From: Mangifera indica
Taxonomy: Eukaryota > Streptophyta > Magnoliopsida > Sapindales > Anacardiaceae
Reading direction: 5' to 3'
Assembly (NCBI RefSeq): GCF_011075055.1
Contig: NC_058145.1
Span: 5,861,228-5,925,227 of the forward strand
DNA: 64,000 bases
Each line of letters begins with the position of its first letter. Within the stretch, counting starts at the first letter, position 1. A program made the translations under genes and the position numbers. Below are positions 1 to 9,410 of the stretch, in pieces. A model generated the notes under the pieces. The model saw nothing but the letters and a program-made list of their open reading frames with translations. It had not been told where the DNA came from and did not search any database.

Positions 1-73
1 GCATGTGAGGTCTGTTTTTAGTGTTTTGCGTACACAAAAGTTGCATGCTAAGCTTGCTAATTCGTGTTCCTAA

Positions 74-1483
74 GTGTTCAATGTGCCTAAGTGTTCTTTG
101 CGTTTGATGTTAATTCGTGAGGCACATGAAGGAGGTTTGATGGGCCACTTTGGCATAGCTAAAACTTTAGATGTTTTACAAGAGCACTTTTTTTGGCCTA
201 ACATGAAATCTGACGTCTCTAAGTATTGTACTAATTGTATCACATGTTTGCAAGCTAAGTCTAAAGTGTATCCACATGGTTTGTACACGCCATTGCCTGT
301 TCCACATTCACCTTGGGTAGATGTTTCTATGGATTTTGTACTTGGACTACCTAGGACGAGACGTGGTAATGATAGCATCTGTGTGGTAGTTGATGGGTTT
401 TCTAAGATGACACACTTTATTCCATGTCATAAAACTGATGATGCTTCACATGTTGCTGATTTGTTTTTTAAAGAGGTAGTACGTTTGCATGGTATGCTGA
501 GAACTATTGTTAGTGATGGGGATACAAAATTTTTGTCCTACTTTTGGAAGACCTTGTGGGCAAAATTAGGAACTAAATTGTTATTTAGCATTACATGTCA
601 TCCACAAACTGATGGTCAAACTGAAGTTGTGAATAGAACTTTAGGGCAATTATTGCGTGCTATCATAAAAAAGAATGTGAAGTCTTGGGATGAAAGTTTA
701 CCCCATGTAGAGTTTGCAAATAATAGGGTTGTGCATTCATCCATGCACTATTCACCTTTTGAAATTGTGTATGGTTTTAATCCTTTAACACCATTAGATT
801 TATCTCTTTTACCTTTGGAAGAGTGTGTTAATTTCGATGGTGCTAAGAAGGCAAATTTTGTGCACAATTTCCATGAGAAAGTGAGGCAAAACATAGATAA
901 AAGGAACCAATTAGTGGCAAACCAAAGGAATCAAAGGCGTAAGAAGTTGGTTTTTGAGCTTAGCGATTGGGTTTGGCTGCACTTACGCAAAGAACGGTTT
1001 TCTTTGCGAAGGCGATCTAAATTTCACCCACGAGGAGATAGACCTTTTCAAGTTGTTGCGAGGATCAATGACAATGCATATAAATTAGATCTCTCTTGTG
1101 AGTATAATGTTAGTGAAACCTTTAATGTTTCTGACCTTCTTCCTTTTGATTATGCAGGTGGAGATTTGAGGTCAAATCCTTTCGAGGAAGGGGGGAGTGA
1201 TGCGAATGATCAAGGGATAACTTCACCAAATTCACCAAATTCACACATGGGGAAGCATAACGATGGAGGTTCAAATTTTATTTCAACAAACACAAAGACT
1301 TTGGATCCATTAAGCTATGACGAAGGCCCAATTACACGAGCAAGAGCCAAGAAGATGAAAGTAGCAATCATTATGCTAGTTCAAAGTCATTTGGAGCTTA
1401 TGGGAAAGAGTCCAAGCGAAGTCAAAGGTCAACTCATGGGCAACGGCATGACAAGCATGGAGTTTTTTTTTTTTGGTAAGTAA
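74..1483 (+). CDS. Ty3/gypsy integrase region of a polyprotein (partial, interrupted)
   Basis: This open frame encodes the integrase that inserts retrotransposon cDNA into chromosomes. The HHCC zinc-binding part is visible (H in REAHEGG, H in GHFG, then CTNCITC), followed by the catalytic D-D-E residues in SMDFVLG, IVSDGDTKF and DGQTEVVN. The C-terminal part has the FQVVARINDNAYKL and FNVSDLLPF motifs. The start shown is only the first Met after an in-frame stop near 55-60, where CCTAAGTGTTC is duplicated; the real frame came from upstream pol. The last few codons after 1465 are LINE-1 poly(T), not native. The native frame resumes at 7331 and stops at 7415-7417. It is a dead fragment of a once longer gag-pol protein. 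Confidence 0.85.
   Translation: MFNVPKCSLRLMLIREAHEGGLMGHFGIAKTLDVLQEHFFWPNMKSDVSKYCTNCITCLQAKSKVYPHGLYTPLPVPHSPWVDVSMDFVLGLPRTRRGNDSICVVVDGFSKMTHFIPCHKTDDASHVADLFFKEVVRLHGMLRTIVSDGDTKFLSYFWKTLWAKLGTKLLFSITCHPQTDGQTEVVNRTLGQLLRAIIKKNVKSWDESLPHVEFANNRVVHSSMHYSPFEIVYGFNPLTPLDLSLLPLEECVNFDGAKKANFVHNFHEKVRQNIDKRNQLVANQRNQRRKKLVFELSDWVWLHLRKERFSLRRRSKFHPRGDRPFQVVARINDNAYKLDLSCEYNVSETFNVSDLLPFDYAGGDLRSNPFEEGGSDANDQGITSPNSPNSHMGKHNDGGSNFISTNTKTLDPLSYDEGPITRARAKKMKVAIIMLVQSHLELMGKSPSEVKGQLMGNGMTSMEFFFFGK
1186..1197 (+). promoter_or_regulatory. Polypurine tract of Gypsy-1
   Basis: A run rich in A and G (GAGGAAGGGGGGAG spans the site) lies directly before TGATGCG, the expected start of the 3' LTR. In LTR retrotransposons such a tract primes plus-strand DNA synthesis. 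It lies inside the coding frame. Confidence 0.6.
1447..1465. repeat. Target-site duplication of LINE-1, left copy
   Basis: CATGACAAGCATGGAGTTT here is repeated exactly at 7312-7330. These 19 bases bound the LINE and prove its insertion into Gypsy-1. Confidence 0.95.
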
Positions 1484-1521
1484 TAATTTTATACCAAGAG
1501 AAAAGGATTTACAATGGCTTA

Positions 1522-1579
1522 TCTAGGACAAAGCCCCTAGATTTAGCCTAATCATGCAATCCTAGGACAAACCCCTAGG
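1522..1579 (-). other. Pair of stem-loops in LINE-1 3' UTR
   Basis: Two short inverted repeats lie close together near the 3' end. At 1522-1541 the arms are TCTAGG and CCTAGA around an 8-base loop. At 1561-1579 the arms are CCTAGG and CCTAGG around a 7-base loop. Loop sequences are nearly the same. The pair recurs at the same place in LINE-3 and in the plus-strand LINE tail and is damaged in LINE-4. It could be the 3' structure the reverse transcriptase recognises; that role is inference. Confidence 0.6.
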
Positions 1580-1670
1580 TATTGCAAATAACACAAGAAC
1601 AAAAGAACAAAAGCATTACATATAAACTCCAAATATCACCATTCATCTAAACAAAATCAGTCTACATGGA

Positions 1671-4600
1671 CTACATGAAAATCGAAGGGGAGAAACCCCA
1701 TTTGCTTGCAATGTATTCATTTCCTCTAGTCTTGCTTACCTTGTTCAAGCATGTCACCCGAACTCTAACACATTCCTTTATAAGCGCCATTACTCTTTCC
1801 CTCGGTAGACCTCCTCTTCCAAAGCAAATGTCATTTCTAACCTTCCAAATATAATAGATGGCAGCACCGAAGCTTAACTTGCTCACAATGTTCTTAAAGT
1901 TGTCTTTCTTCCATTTTCTAGCCAAGTCCGTGACCAAGGAGATCCAAGGCTGGGGGAGAATTAGTTGATGACAAAGGTTAAGAATTTCATACCAAATTTG
2001 AGAACTAAAGCTGCAATTGAAGAAGAGATGCTCCATACTTTCCGGCTCCGCGTTACACAAAGGACAAATATTGTGAGTGCCAATACCGATACTTAGTAAT
2101 TTATCCTTTGTCATAAGTTTACCTCTTATACTCAGCCAAGTGATGAATGAATGCCTTGGGAAGTGCCTTTTGAACCACACAAGTTTGTGCCATGGTACCT
2201 TTTCTCTCCTAGTGCGAACTACCTCCCAAGCCGATTTGATGGAAAAGGTGCCATTGGTTTGAGGGGACCATATTAGAGTGTCCTCACCTCCCATTGGGCA
2301 GCAAGGAAGAGATTCCTTTATCTCCAAGAGGTGACATGAATTAGCCACCGGCCATTTCCACCTATTTCCGCCCATCACTTCTTTTACTAATGCATTTCTT
2401 GGTATGCCCGAATCATAAATGATCCGAGTACCAAATTTGTCCAGCAAAGGTCCAAAAGGGTGCCAATTGTCATGCCAAAGGAATGTGTCCTCTCCATTGC
2501 CGATGATCCTCTTGAAATTGTTCTTCATTTGTTCCCTAAGCCTTAGAATCTTTCTCCACATCCATGAACTCTCCCCATTTGGTTTTAACTCCCAAAAGCA
2601 TTTACCTTTTAGCTTGTTTTCTTTGATCCAATCCACCCAAAGTGATGTACTCTTATCAGCAAGGATCTTCCACATGTGCTTGGTAACAGCTGCGGTATTC
2701 CATGATTTGCTCCTCATAATACCTAAACCACCCTCCTCTTTAGGGGTGCACACCTCATCCCATGCAACTTTTGCTTTTTTCCCATCCATTGATACACCAC
2801 TCCAAAGGAACTTCCTTAAGATACCATCAATCTCCTTATGGACACTAGAGGGGAGAATGAATATGGAGGACCAATACACTTGGATGCTAAATAGGATTGC
2901 TTTTATGAGAGTGAGTCTTCCGGCATAGGATAAAGATTTGCTCCGCCAAGAGGAAATTCGCCCAACAATTTTATCAATGAGCTGCTTGCAATCACTGTTT
3001 TTGAGCTTTGAGGACTTGATTGGCACACCTAAATACTTAAACGGCAATTCTCCCACCGCCATGTTAATTGTTGCCGAGAGAGTAGTCTTTTGCTCCTTGG
3101 AAACTCCGGATAGGAAAATATTGCTTTTAGAGCAGTTCATTTGGAGTCCGGACCATTCATGGAAGAGAGAAAGAGTGTTCTTCATGAGAGAAATTGATTC
3201 AACATCCGCCCTACAAAACAACATTAGATCATCGGCAAAGCATAAGTGGGTGAGATTGTTTTTCTTACATTTCCAATGATGGCTGAAAGAAGGATTGTTC
3301 TTGAGCTCCCCAAGCATACGGGAGAGAACCTCCATAGCAATGACAAAAAGATAAGGGGAAATCGGGTCCCCTTGTCTTAGCCCATGTGAACTCTTAAAGA
3401 AGCCTATTAATTCACCATTAATCCCCAAGGAGAATGAAGGAGAGGTGATGCAGCCTTGAATCCAGCTTATAAATTTTCCAGGAATGCCTATAGCATCAAG
3501 AGTTGCCAAAATGAAATCCCACCGAACCGTATCAAAGGCTTTCTTTAAATCAATCTTCATGGCGCATTTCTTATCTTTGCTTGTTTTGTGATAGTTGTGC
3601 ATGAGGTCTTGACAAAGCATTATATTTTCACCAATGTTCCTTCCACTCACAAAGGCTCCTTGGGCCTTATCAATAAAATTAGGGAGGATACCTTTGAGGC
3701 GATTGGTAAGGATTTTAGAAATGCATTTATAAATTGTGTTGCAACAAGCGATAGGCCTATAGTCCTTGCAAAAGGAAGGGTTTGCAACCTTAGGAACAAG
3801 GGCAAGAATAGTGCAATTTACCTCTTTAAGGAGGTGACCGGAGCTAAAGAAATGTTTGATAGCTTTGACTACATCACTCCCAACAATCTCCCAAGCTGCC
3901 TTGAAGAATAAAGCACCATAGCCATCCGGTCCTGGAGCTTTGTTGTTGTCCATGGCAAAGATTATGGATTTAATCTCATCCTCCTCCACATCCTTTGTCA
4001 TAGTCTCCACATCTTGAGGCTTAATTTGGAAATTGACCAGCCTTTTAATCTCTTCAAAATTCAGTTTACAAGAATCCAAGGAGTTGAGGATCTTCTTGAA
4101 GTAACTAACAAACTCATTCTTGACATCACCCATGTTATTCACAAAGGTTCCATCTTCAAGGCATACACCATTTATGGAGTTTCTATTACTGCGGCCTTTA
4201 ATGCATTTAAAGAAATACTTGGTGTTTTGGTCCCCCTCTTTGAGCCAATGGACTTTGGCCTTTTGGCAAGCCAAAGATTCTTCTGCCATACTAAGTCTAC
4301 TGTAATTTTCCAGCCAAGTCTTTTCTTCTTTGGCTAAATCTTCATCAAGTGGGTTGCTTTGGAGCCTCATTTGAATATTTTCAACCATATTTTTTGCTTC
4401 CAAAACCTGCTCGGAAATTTGCCAAAAACCACTTCTATTTAACTTCCTTAACTCTCCCTTCAAACCCTTGAGTTTGTTGACAAGATTAAACATGGGGCTG
4501 CCATTAAAATCCTCTTTCCAAGCCTCCCTTACAACATGTAGGAAGTTTTCATGATTCGCCCACATGTTGTAGAATTTGAATGGGACCTTTCTCCTCTCCA

Positions 4601-5318
4601 CAATACTCCCACACGTCACAACACATGGGGAGTGATCTGAAATAATAGGATTGAGGAAATTAGCATAGGAATCCGGAAACACATCCCCCCAATGCTCATT
4701 GACAAGAGCTCTATCCAATTTGCAAGCTATCCTCCTTTGGCCTTCACTAGAATTACTCCAAGTGAGCTGGTTCCCCATATACCGCAAGTCATCTAAGTTA
4801 GCCTCTCTACAACAATTGTTTAAGTCTTCACAATAAGTATCTCCCCATGCAGCCCCTCCGATTTTTTCGTACGGCCCTCTAATTGCATTAAAATCCCCCA
4901 TGATTAGCCAAGGCTTATTACCCAACTGATTTGAATGCTTACTAAGTTCCTTCCATAGACTTTTCCTTTCCAATGGTTGATTGAATCCATAGACTATGGA
5001 TAAAGCCACATGAATATTCTCCTTCACTAACCAAGCATCACCATGAATGAATTGGGAGGCCTTCTCTTTGATGTCTATTCTGATTGCTTCTTTATTCCAT
5101 CCTACCCAAATCCTTCCATTAGGGCACACCTCATTATTATTATCATATTCCCATTCCCTCCATATATTACGAGTCACACTAGTGATATTATGGGCTCCTA
5201 CTTTAGTTTCTAAAACAGCCATGAAATCAATATTATTTTGCAAGATGAAATGTCTAACCTCTCTTTGTTTAATAGGGGCATTAAGGCCCCTAATATTCCA
5301 GCAAGCAACTTTTGTCAT
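1671..5318 (-). CDS. LINE-1 ORF2: endonuclease / reverse transcriptase
   Basis: This 1215-residue protein nicks target DNA and copies the LINE RNA in place. The N-terminal AP-type endonuclease spans about residues 1-235, with N8 in WNIRG, E37 in LETKV, GDFNA (D142, N144) and SDHS (D228, H229). The reverse transcriptase spans about 455-760, with APGPDG at 461-466, D590 in KIDLKKAFD and the FADD box at 694-697. A C-terminal zinc-binding region (zf-RVT type, CPLCNAEPESMEHLFFNC) follows the RHSFITWL motif. Length and order fit plant L1-clade LINEs. Its start ATG overlaps the ORF1 stop as ATGA at 5315-5318, which suggests termination-reinitiation. No stops or frameshifts are seen. Confidence 0.95.
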   Translation of the reverse strand: MTKVACWNIRGLNAPIKQREVRHFILQNNIDFMAVLETKVGAHNITSVTRNIWREWEYDNNNEVCPNGRIWVGWNKEAIRIDIKEKASQFIHGDAWLVKENIHVALSIVYGFNQPLERKSLWKELSKHSNQLGNKPWLIMGDFNAIRGPYEKIGGAAWGDTYCEDLNNCCREANLDDLRYMGNQLTWSNSSEGQRRIACKLDRALVNEHWGDVFPDSYANFLNPIISDHSPCVVTCGSIVERRKVPFKFYNMWANHENFLHVVREAWKEDFNGSPMFNLVNKLKGLKGELRKLNRSGFWQISEQVLEAKNMVENIQMRLQSNPLDEDLAKEEKTWLENYSRLSMAEESLACQKAKVHWLKEGDQNTKYFFKCIKGRSNRNSINGVCLEDGTFVNNMGDVKNEFVSYFKKILNSLDSCKLNFEEIKRLVNFQIKPQDVETMTKDVEEDEIKSIIFAMDNNKAPGPDGYGALFFKAAWEIVGSDVVKAIKHFFSSGHLLKEVNCTILALVPKVANPSFCKDYRPIACCNTIYKCISKILTNRLKGILPNFIDKAQGAFVSGRNIGENIMLCQDLMHNYHKTSKDKKCAMKIDLKKAFDTVRWDFILATLDAIGIPGKFISWIQGCITSPSFSLGINGELIGFFKSSHGLRQGDPISPYLFVIAMEVLSRMLGELKNNPSFSHHWKCKKNNLTHLCFADDLMLFCRADVESISLMKNTLSLFHEWSGLQMNCSKSNIFLSGVSKEQKTTLSATINMAVGELPFKYLGVPIKSSKLKNSDCKQLIDKIVGRISSWRSKSLSYAGRLTLIKAILFSIQVYWSSIFILPSSVHKEIDGILRKFLWSGVSMDGKKAKVAWDEVCTPKEEGGLGIMRSKSWNTAAVTKHMWKILADKSTSLWVDWIKENKLKGKCFWELKPNGESSWMWRKILRLREQMKNNFKRIIGNGEDTFLWHDNWHPFGPLLDKFGTRIIYDSGIPRNALVKEVMGGNRWKWPVANSCHLLEIKESLPCCPMGGEDTLIWSPQTNGTFSIKSAWEVVRTRREKVPWHKLVWFKRHFPRHSFITWLSIRGKLMTKDKLLSIGIGTHNICPLCNAEPESMEHLFFNCSFSSQIWYEILNLCHQLILPQPWISLVTDLARKWKKDNFKNIVSKLSFGAAIYYIWKVRNDICFGRGGLPRERVMALIKECVRVRVTCLNKVSKTRGNEYIASKWGFSPSIFM

Positions 5319-6730
5319 TTGGATGGGATGGGAGGGGAATTTTCTTTTCTTTGCTTTGCCGCTTTCTTCCCCAAGTTCCTACTTTTCAAATCAGCATCTT
5401 CTTTTTTAAAGTCCATCTCATCCACTCTTAGTTTCCCTCCAAAAGAAAGCATCATAGGAGAGGCAACTTGGTCCGAGTCATCCCCTCCAGTTGCATTTTT
5501 AGTGCTGCTTTTGGAGCTTTCGTCATTCTCTTGAGCTTTCTCATTTGCTGCCGATGTAGTGTATTTCTTACCCTCCATTATGGCATCACTATCACCAGTG
5601 GAAATCCCATGCTTTCCTTCCTCAATCAGAATTATATTCTCCTTTCCAAGTTCTTGAGTCTCCTTTATAGTTAATGCAGAGAATCTATTATTCTTATGAG
5701 TTAGCAAAGTTTTCCCCTCCAGCTTTTGCACCTCCATCTTTCTACCTTTGGTTTTATTGTCAAAGTCTTTTGTTACTTGCTCTAGTTTGTCTTTCCCATT
5801 AAAGTTCACAGGGAGCACTCTTCCAGCCCCTTCCTTTGGAGTTTTCCGTGGGATAGAGACAACATTTTGCTTTGGTGCTAGAGAACAACTTGCTGTGGTG
5901 TGACCGAAACATTGACATCCCTTGCATTTAATAGGTTTCCATGTGTATTCCACTTGGATTATCACTGATTCTCCATTCGGCAAAGCTAAACATATTGAAT
6001 CAGGACATTCCGCATCCACCTTTACCTCTATACAAATTCTTGCAAAGTCCAGCCTTGTCCCTTCTTCAGTTATGGAGTCCACATAGAGAGGATTTCCAAT
6101 TGCACTTGCTATGTAGCTAAGACCTTTTGGGGTCCAAAATTCAAGAGGTATGCCATACAATCTAACCCAAATAGCAACCTTTTTGACATCATTGATTACC
6201 ATTGGAAGATTTGTAGTCCATTTCCTAACAAGGAATGGCTGCCCTGCAATGGTTAGTTGTCCCTCTTCCACAGCTCTCATAACTCCATCAATGTCTTGAA
6301 ACTTAAGGATGAAGACACCTTGGCCGGAGGTCATAACATCTTTGAGGCCAAACGAGGACCAATACCTCTCCAAAGCTCTTTTAACAGTCAAGAATGGTGG
6401 CCTTTTGCCAAGGAAGAAGCCCACCGCACATGAATTCCATCTAGTTGCTCCTTGCTCAGCTACTTCGGGAGGAGGTGCCACACAAATTCGCCCCAAGGTA
6501 TCCTTCCCTTTAGGTTCAAAAAACTCCAGCTTCATAGAGGGTTTCCGAGGGGAGAAAAGGGAGTTCCATGAACTTTTCTTTTCACCTTCTCCAGCTACTG
6601 CCGAGGGAGTGTTAGGGGAAGAAGTAGAAACCTTTTCAATGGCAAGGGGAACCAACCTGTTTTGGAGAAGAGAAGAAGTTGACAAATGAGGTGGTAAAGA
6701 AGGTTCCTTGTTATGCATGTCTTCAATCAA
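5315..6730 (-). CDS. LINE-1 ORF1: DUF4283 / zinc-knuckle RNA-binding protein
   Basis: This 471-residue protein is the nucleic-acid-binding partner of ORF2 and presumably coats the LINE RNA. A DUF4283-type domain spans about residues 95-235 (CAVGFFLGKRPPF through WTTNLPMVINDVKKVAIWVRL). A CCHC zinc knuckle follows at 269-282 (C-X2-C-X4-H-X4-C). The rest is a low-complexity, charged C-terminal tail rich in K, E, S and D. The frame is complete and its stop TGA overlaps the ORF2 start. The same layout is seen, damaged, in LINE-4 at 40.9-42.3 kb and as a short C-terminal piece in LINE-3. Confidence 0.93.
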   Translation of the reverse strand: MIEDMHNKEPSLPPHLSTSSLLQNRLVPLAIEKVSTSSPNTPSAVAGEGEKKSSWNSLFSPRKPSMKLEFFEPKGKDTLGRICVAPPPEVAEQGATRWNSCAVGFFLGKRPPFLTVKRALERYWSSFGLKDVMTSGQGVFILKFQDIDGVMRAVEEGQLTIAGQPFLVRKWTTNLPMVINDVKKVAIWVRLYGIPLEFWTPKGLSYIASAIGNPLYVDSITEEGTRLDFARICIEVKVDAECPDSICLALPNGESVIIQVEYTWKPIKCKGCQCFGHTTASCSLAPKQNVVSIPRKTPKEGAGRVLPVNFNGKDKLEQVTKDFDNKTKGRKMEVQKLEGKTLLTHKNNRFSALTIKETQELGKENIILIEEGKHGISTGDSDAIMEGKKYTTSAANEKAQENDESSKSSTKNATGGDDSDQVASPMMLSFGGKLRVDEMDFKKEDADLKSRNLGKKAAKQRKENSPPIPSK

Positions 6731-7311
6731 GTGGATATGCCAAGAAAGGAGAAAAAACAGCCTATGCTAGGCGCAGCAGTCAAAGATACACGGAAGAGAC
6801 AATGCACAGCAGACTATGCAATGCCGAAAGAGGAAAGTTCAGTTTTGGAAGAAAAGAAGACAGCTGCAGACTTCCAAAAAAGGAAAGACCAAAGAAAGAG
6901 TAAAAACTTTGAAATTTGAATTTTTTGGAGGGGTTTAGACACACCGAGGAAGGAAGGAGAGGAGGAACTAAGGTCACCGGAGCAATGCAAACTGAAAATG
7001 CGAGAAAAAATAAAAACACAACATCATAGTAATAGGGGAAGAGGGAAGAGAATGGAAGAAAACACAGCTTGCATTACTAAAAGAACTAAAGCTAGAAACA
7101 AGAGGATGTCCGAATAGAGAAAACAGGAGAGAGGAGCTGCACGGAGGGAGGAGCCGGCGACCAAGGGGTCTCCGGCCAAGGGTTGGTGCCGGAGTGGTCA
7201 CCAACCTAAGGAAAGGTTGACAATGGGGTGGAGATGTTGAAGGAAAAGGGTAAGGATTATAGAGAGAAGGGAGAGCATTTTCTCACTCTAACTTAAGCTA
7301 GACTTGGGCTC
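6731..7311 (-). promoter_or_regulatory. LINE-1 5' UTR (presumed internal promoter)
   Basis: About 580 bp lie between the 5' end, fixed by the target duplication, and the ORF1 start. The outer part on the minus strand is pyrimidine-rich (CTCCC, TTCTCTC) and contains GGTGACC/CCGGAG-type repeats around 7140-7200. LINE-4 has a recognisably related 5' end with ATGCTCT-like and CACCGGCTCC motifs. LINEs normally carry an internal promoter here; no specific element could be assigned. Confidence 0.5.
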
Positions 7312-7330
7312 CATGACAAGCATGGAGTTT
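7312..7330. repeat. Target-site duplication of LINE-1, right copy
   Basis: Exact 19-bp copy of 1447-1465. After it the Gypsy-1 reading frame resumes for about 28 codons to a stop at 7415-7417. Confidence 0.95.
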
Positions 7331-7960
7331 AGTTCAAGACTTGTGCATTTAATTCAATTTGAAGAATTAAAAGAGTTTACTTTAACACAAGGAGTCCAAA
7401 TACATGAATTGGTCTAAGGGCAGCAAAGAGCACGTGTTGGGCATTATTCCTAAGGCCAAATTTCATACTTAGCCGAATATGCATATGGAAGCCCAAGTCA
7501 CATCAATTTGGCTAGCCCTTTTGTGATTAGTTATTATCTAGTTGGTATCCTAGTTTAATTAGGAGAGTACTTAGTTATCATGAGTTGTTATTATCCTTTT
7601 TTAAAGGATTTATTTCGTTTTTTTTTTTAGGCTTACCAAAAAAAAACATATATATATGTATTAAACTCAAGATTATAGGCAGCCTTGATTCTAATAAAAA
7701 ATTTCGAATTTCTCCAAAGTTCTTGTGAAAGTTTTCTTTGAATTCACTTCTTGAGAAAGTTGTGAATTCTTTCTTTGATAATTAGAGTTCCTTGTTGTTA
7801 GATAACAAGAGGGTTCTAATTCTTTTGGTTTATGCTATATAGATCTTTGTACAAGATTCCAATAGATTGTTATAGTTCTTGTTAGATTGATCAGCAAGGG
7901 TTATATCACCGAATTTAGTATCTCCCATTCATACATGATGGGTGATCCAAACTAAAACTC

Positions 7961-9059
7961 TTCAATAGAAATCTTACATAACAAAGCAATTTATATTGAT
8001 AAATATATCGTGCAACCTTGCGAGCAACCTACACTTGGGAGCTAATTTACTATACATCTTAACATAGTTGTTTCGACACGAATGAAATGATAAAGCATTA
8101 GTCTCGTAGCACCCCATACTTATTTGATAACACCAGCTCTCTTTAATCACTTATTTGATATTGTGTTATTTTCCTATATATGCATCTATGATCAAGTCTA
8201 TTCTCTTATATAAGTGACATGATCGGCTGACCAATGGACACACATAATATATACGTCTTCCTCTTCTACTCAAAATTCTCAATTTAAACTTAGCCACTTT
8301 TCTAATCATGTTCCATAGATTGAATCATGTGTGGCCATAGAGGTCAAACTAAGATAACAACACTAAGTGTAAACATCAAATAACAATAAAAAGGCTAAGG
8401 ATACCAACATGCGGTAATTCTCATAAAGTCTCACATAGTGAGGGAGTAGGGATTCATCCTCTTACTACTTCAAATGGTCATTTTACTTATGTACACATGG
8501 TATGAATCATGTGCTACAATGTGTATCTACTCAAATGTCAATACCAAAATTGTATAGATCTTAGTTTAATTGTTATACCAACGTCTAACCAGAGTTTTTA
8601 ATTATCTCTCCAATCTTATTGGTGTTAATATATATTAAAAACTCATATCTAGCATTAATAGGTTATTTGGATGTGGGTAATCCGAATTGGTCATTGCAAA
8701 ATTCATCGATTCATGAGCTCATCTTGATTAATTATCAAGGTGATATGTCTAATAATAATAATAATTCATTGTTTAAGTAAGTCTTATCTTCTATGTACAC
8801 TTTCTTAGCGTTATCAATCTCAGGAAATATTTTTCATCTTTGCATACTCCTTTCAGTGTCAAAGGCAATTGCTCGTGTAAGTGAGTCAATCTTAAACTTG
8901 TGTGACATTATCATCTTGTTGAGCTTTCAAAATAATATACATATAGAAAAACACCAAGAATTCAAGCATGCGAATAAATAAAAATAAATTTCGAATTCTT
9001 TAGTTTTCCAATGTGGCGTTACTAGTACAATATATACTCAATAATTCATATATCATATT
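7961..9059. other. Non-coding AT-rich DNA, possibly an old LTR
   Basis: No gene is seen. The stretch lies just beyond the 3' end of the decayed copia element (minus strand), where its 3' LTR is expected, and it has the texture of an old copia LTR. No TG/CA ends or partner copy could be matched by eye. A short AAT microsatellite sits at about 8749-8766. Confidence 0.35.
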
Positions 9060-9074
9060 CTATGCAAACCAAGA

Positions 9075-9410
9075 CATTTAACATGTGCAAGATATACATC
9101 TCTCAGAATTGGTTTGGTTAAAAGATCAGTAACCATATTATGCATAAAAATGTATTATACAATCATTTCCTTCTTTGAAATGATATCTTTGATGAAGTTA
9201 TATCTAGTGTCGATATGTTTGGTTTAGTGTATGGAATTTATGATCTTTTGTGAAAGTTTTTGCAACTTGATTATCATAATGTACGACTATAGGATCAACT
9301 TTTTCGTCTTGTATACCTAAATTCTCAAAAAATTTTCTTAACCAAACAACTTTTTGCACAATTGTAAAACAAGCTACAAATTCAACTTCCATTAGGAAGG
9401 TTATACACAT
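9075..9410 (-). pseudogene. Copia RNase H and pol C-terminus fragment
   Basis: The frame reads EVEFVACFTIVQKVVWLRKFF followed by VHYDNQVAKTF, the classic copia RNase H pattern (EAEY-A, WLR, DN). Further downstream, in another frame, it continues through IDIRYNFI and VTDLLTKPILRD. Stops and frameshifts break it, so no enzyme can be made. Confidence 0.75.

Larger units (their letters stand above)
1466..7311 (-). mobile_element. LINE-1: full-length L1-type non-LTR retrotransposon
   Basis: The element is 5846 bp on the minus strand, bounded by an exact 19-bp target duplication. In its own direction it has a 5' UTR of about 580 bp (7311 to 6731), ORF1 (471 aa), ORF2 (1215 aa, overlapping ORF1 by ATGA), a 3' UTR with two stem-loops and a short poly(A) tail (poly(T) on the plus strand at 1466-1474). 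Both frames are uninterrupted, so the copy looks recent and possibly mobilisation-competent; activity itself cannot be read from sequence. LINE-4 is an older full-length copy of the same family. Confidence 0.95.
1..7960 (+). mobile_element. Gypsy-1: 3' part of a Ty3/gypsy element, split by LINE-1
   Basis: The visible parts are 1-1465 and 7331 to roughly 7960; LINE-1 occupies the middle. The element runs off the left edge, so gag, protease, RT and most of its pol are not seen. What remains is the integrase, a purine-rich polypurine tract at 1186-1197 and the 3' LTR, which starts TGATGCG at 1198. Integrase wording and the C-terminal tail crossing into the LTR resemble CRM-type chromoviruses; that clade call is inference. 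The right end of the LTR is uncertain because the partner LTR is outside the window; 7960 is a rough guess based on loss of LTR-like character. Confidence 0.75.
1198..7960 (+). repeat. 3' LTR of Gypsy-1, interrupted by LINE-1
   Basis: The LTR starts with TG right after the polypurine tract and continues past LINE-1 from 7331. The part after LINE-1 is AT-rich and non-coding apart from about 28 codons of polyprotein tail ending at 7417. The LTR end is not resolvable without the 5' LTR. Confidence 0.5.

Noticed and set aside
2419..2928. 169-residue plus-strand open frame
   Set aside because: It is antisense to LINE-1 ORF2, with no motif; a shadow of the real frame. The same applies to other plus-strand frames within LINE and gypsy coding.
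7620..7660. Poly(T), then GGCTTACC and poly(A), looking like LINE tails
   Set aside because: The matching part is only about 8 bases beside homopolymers; no target duplication or LINE sequence adjoins it.
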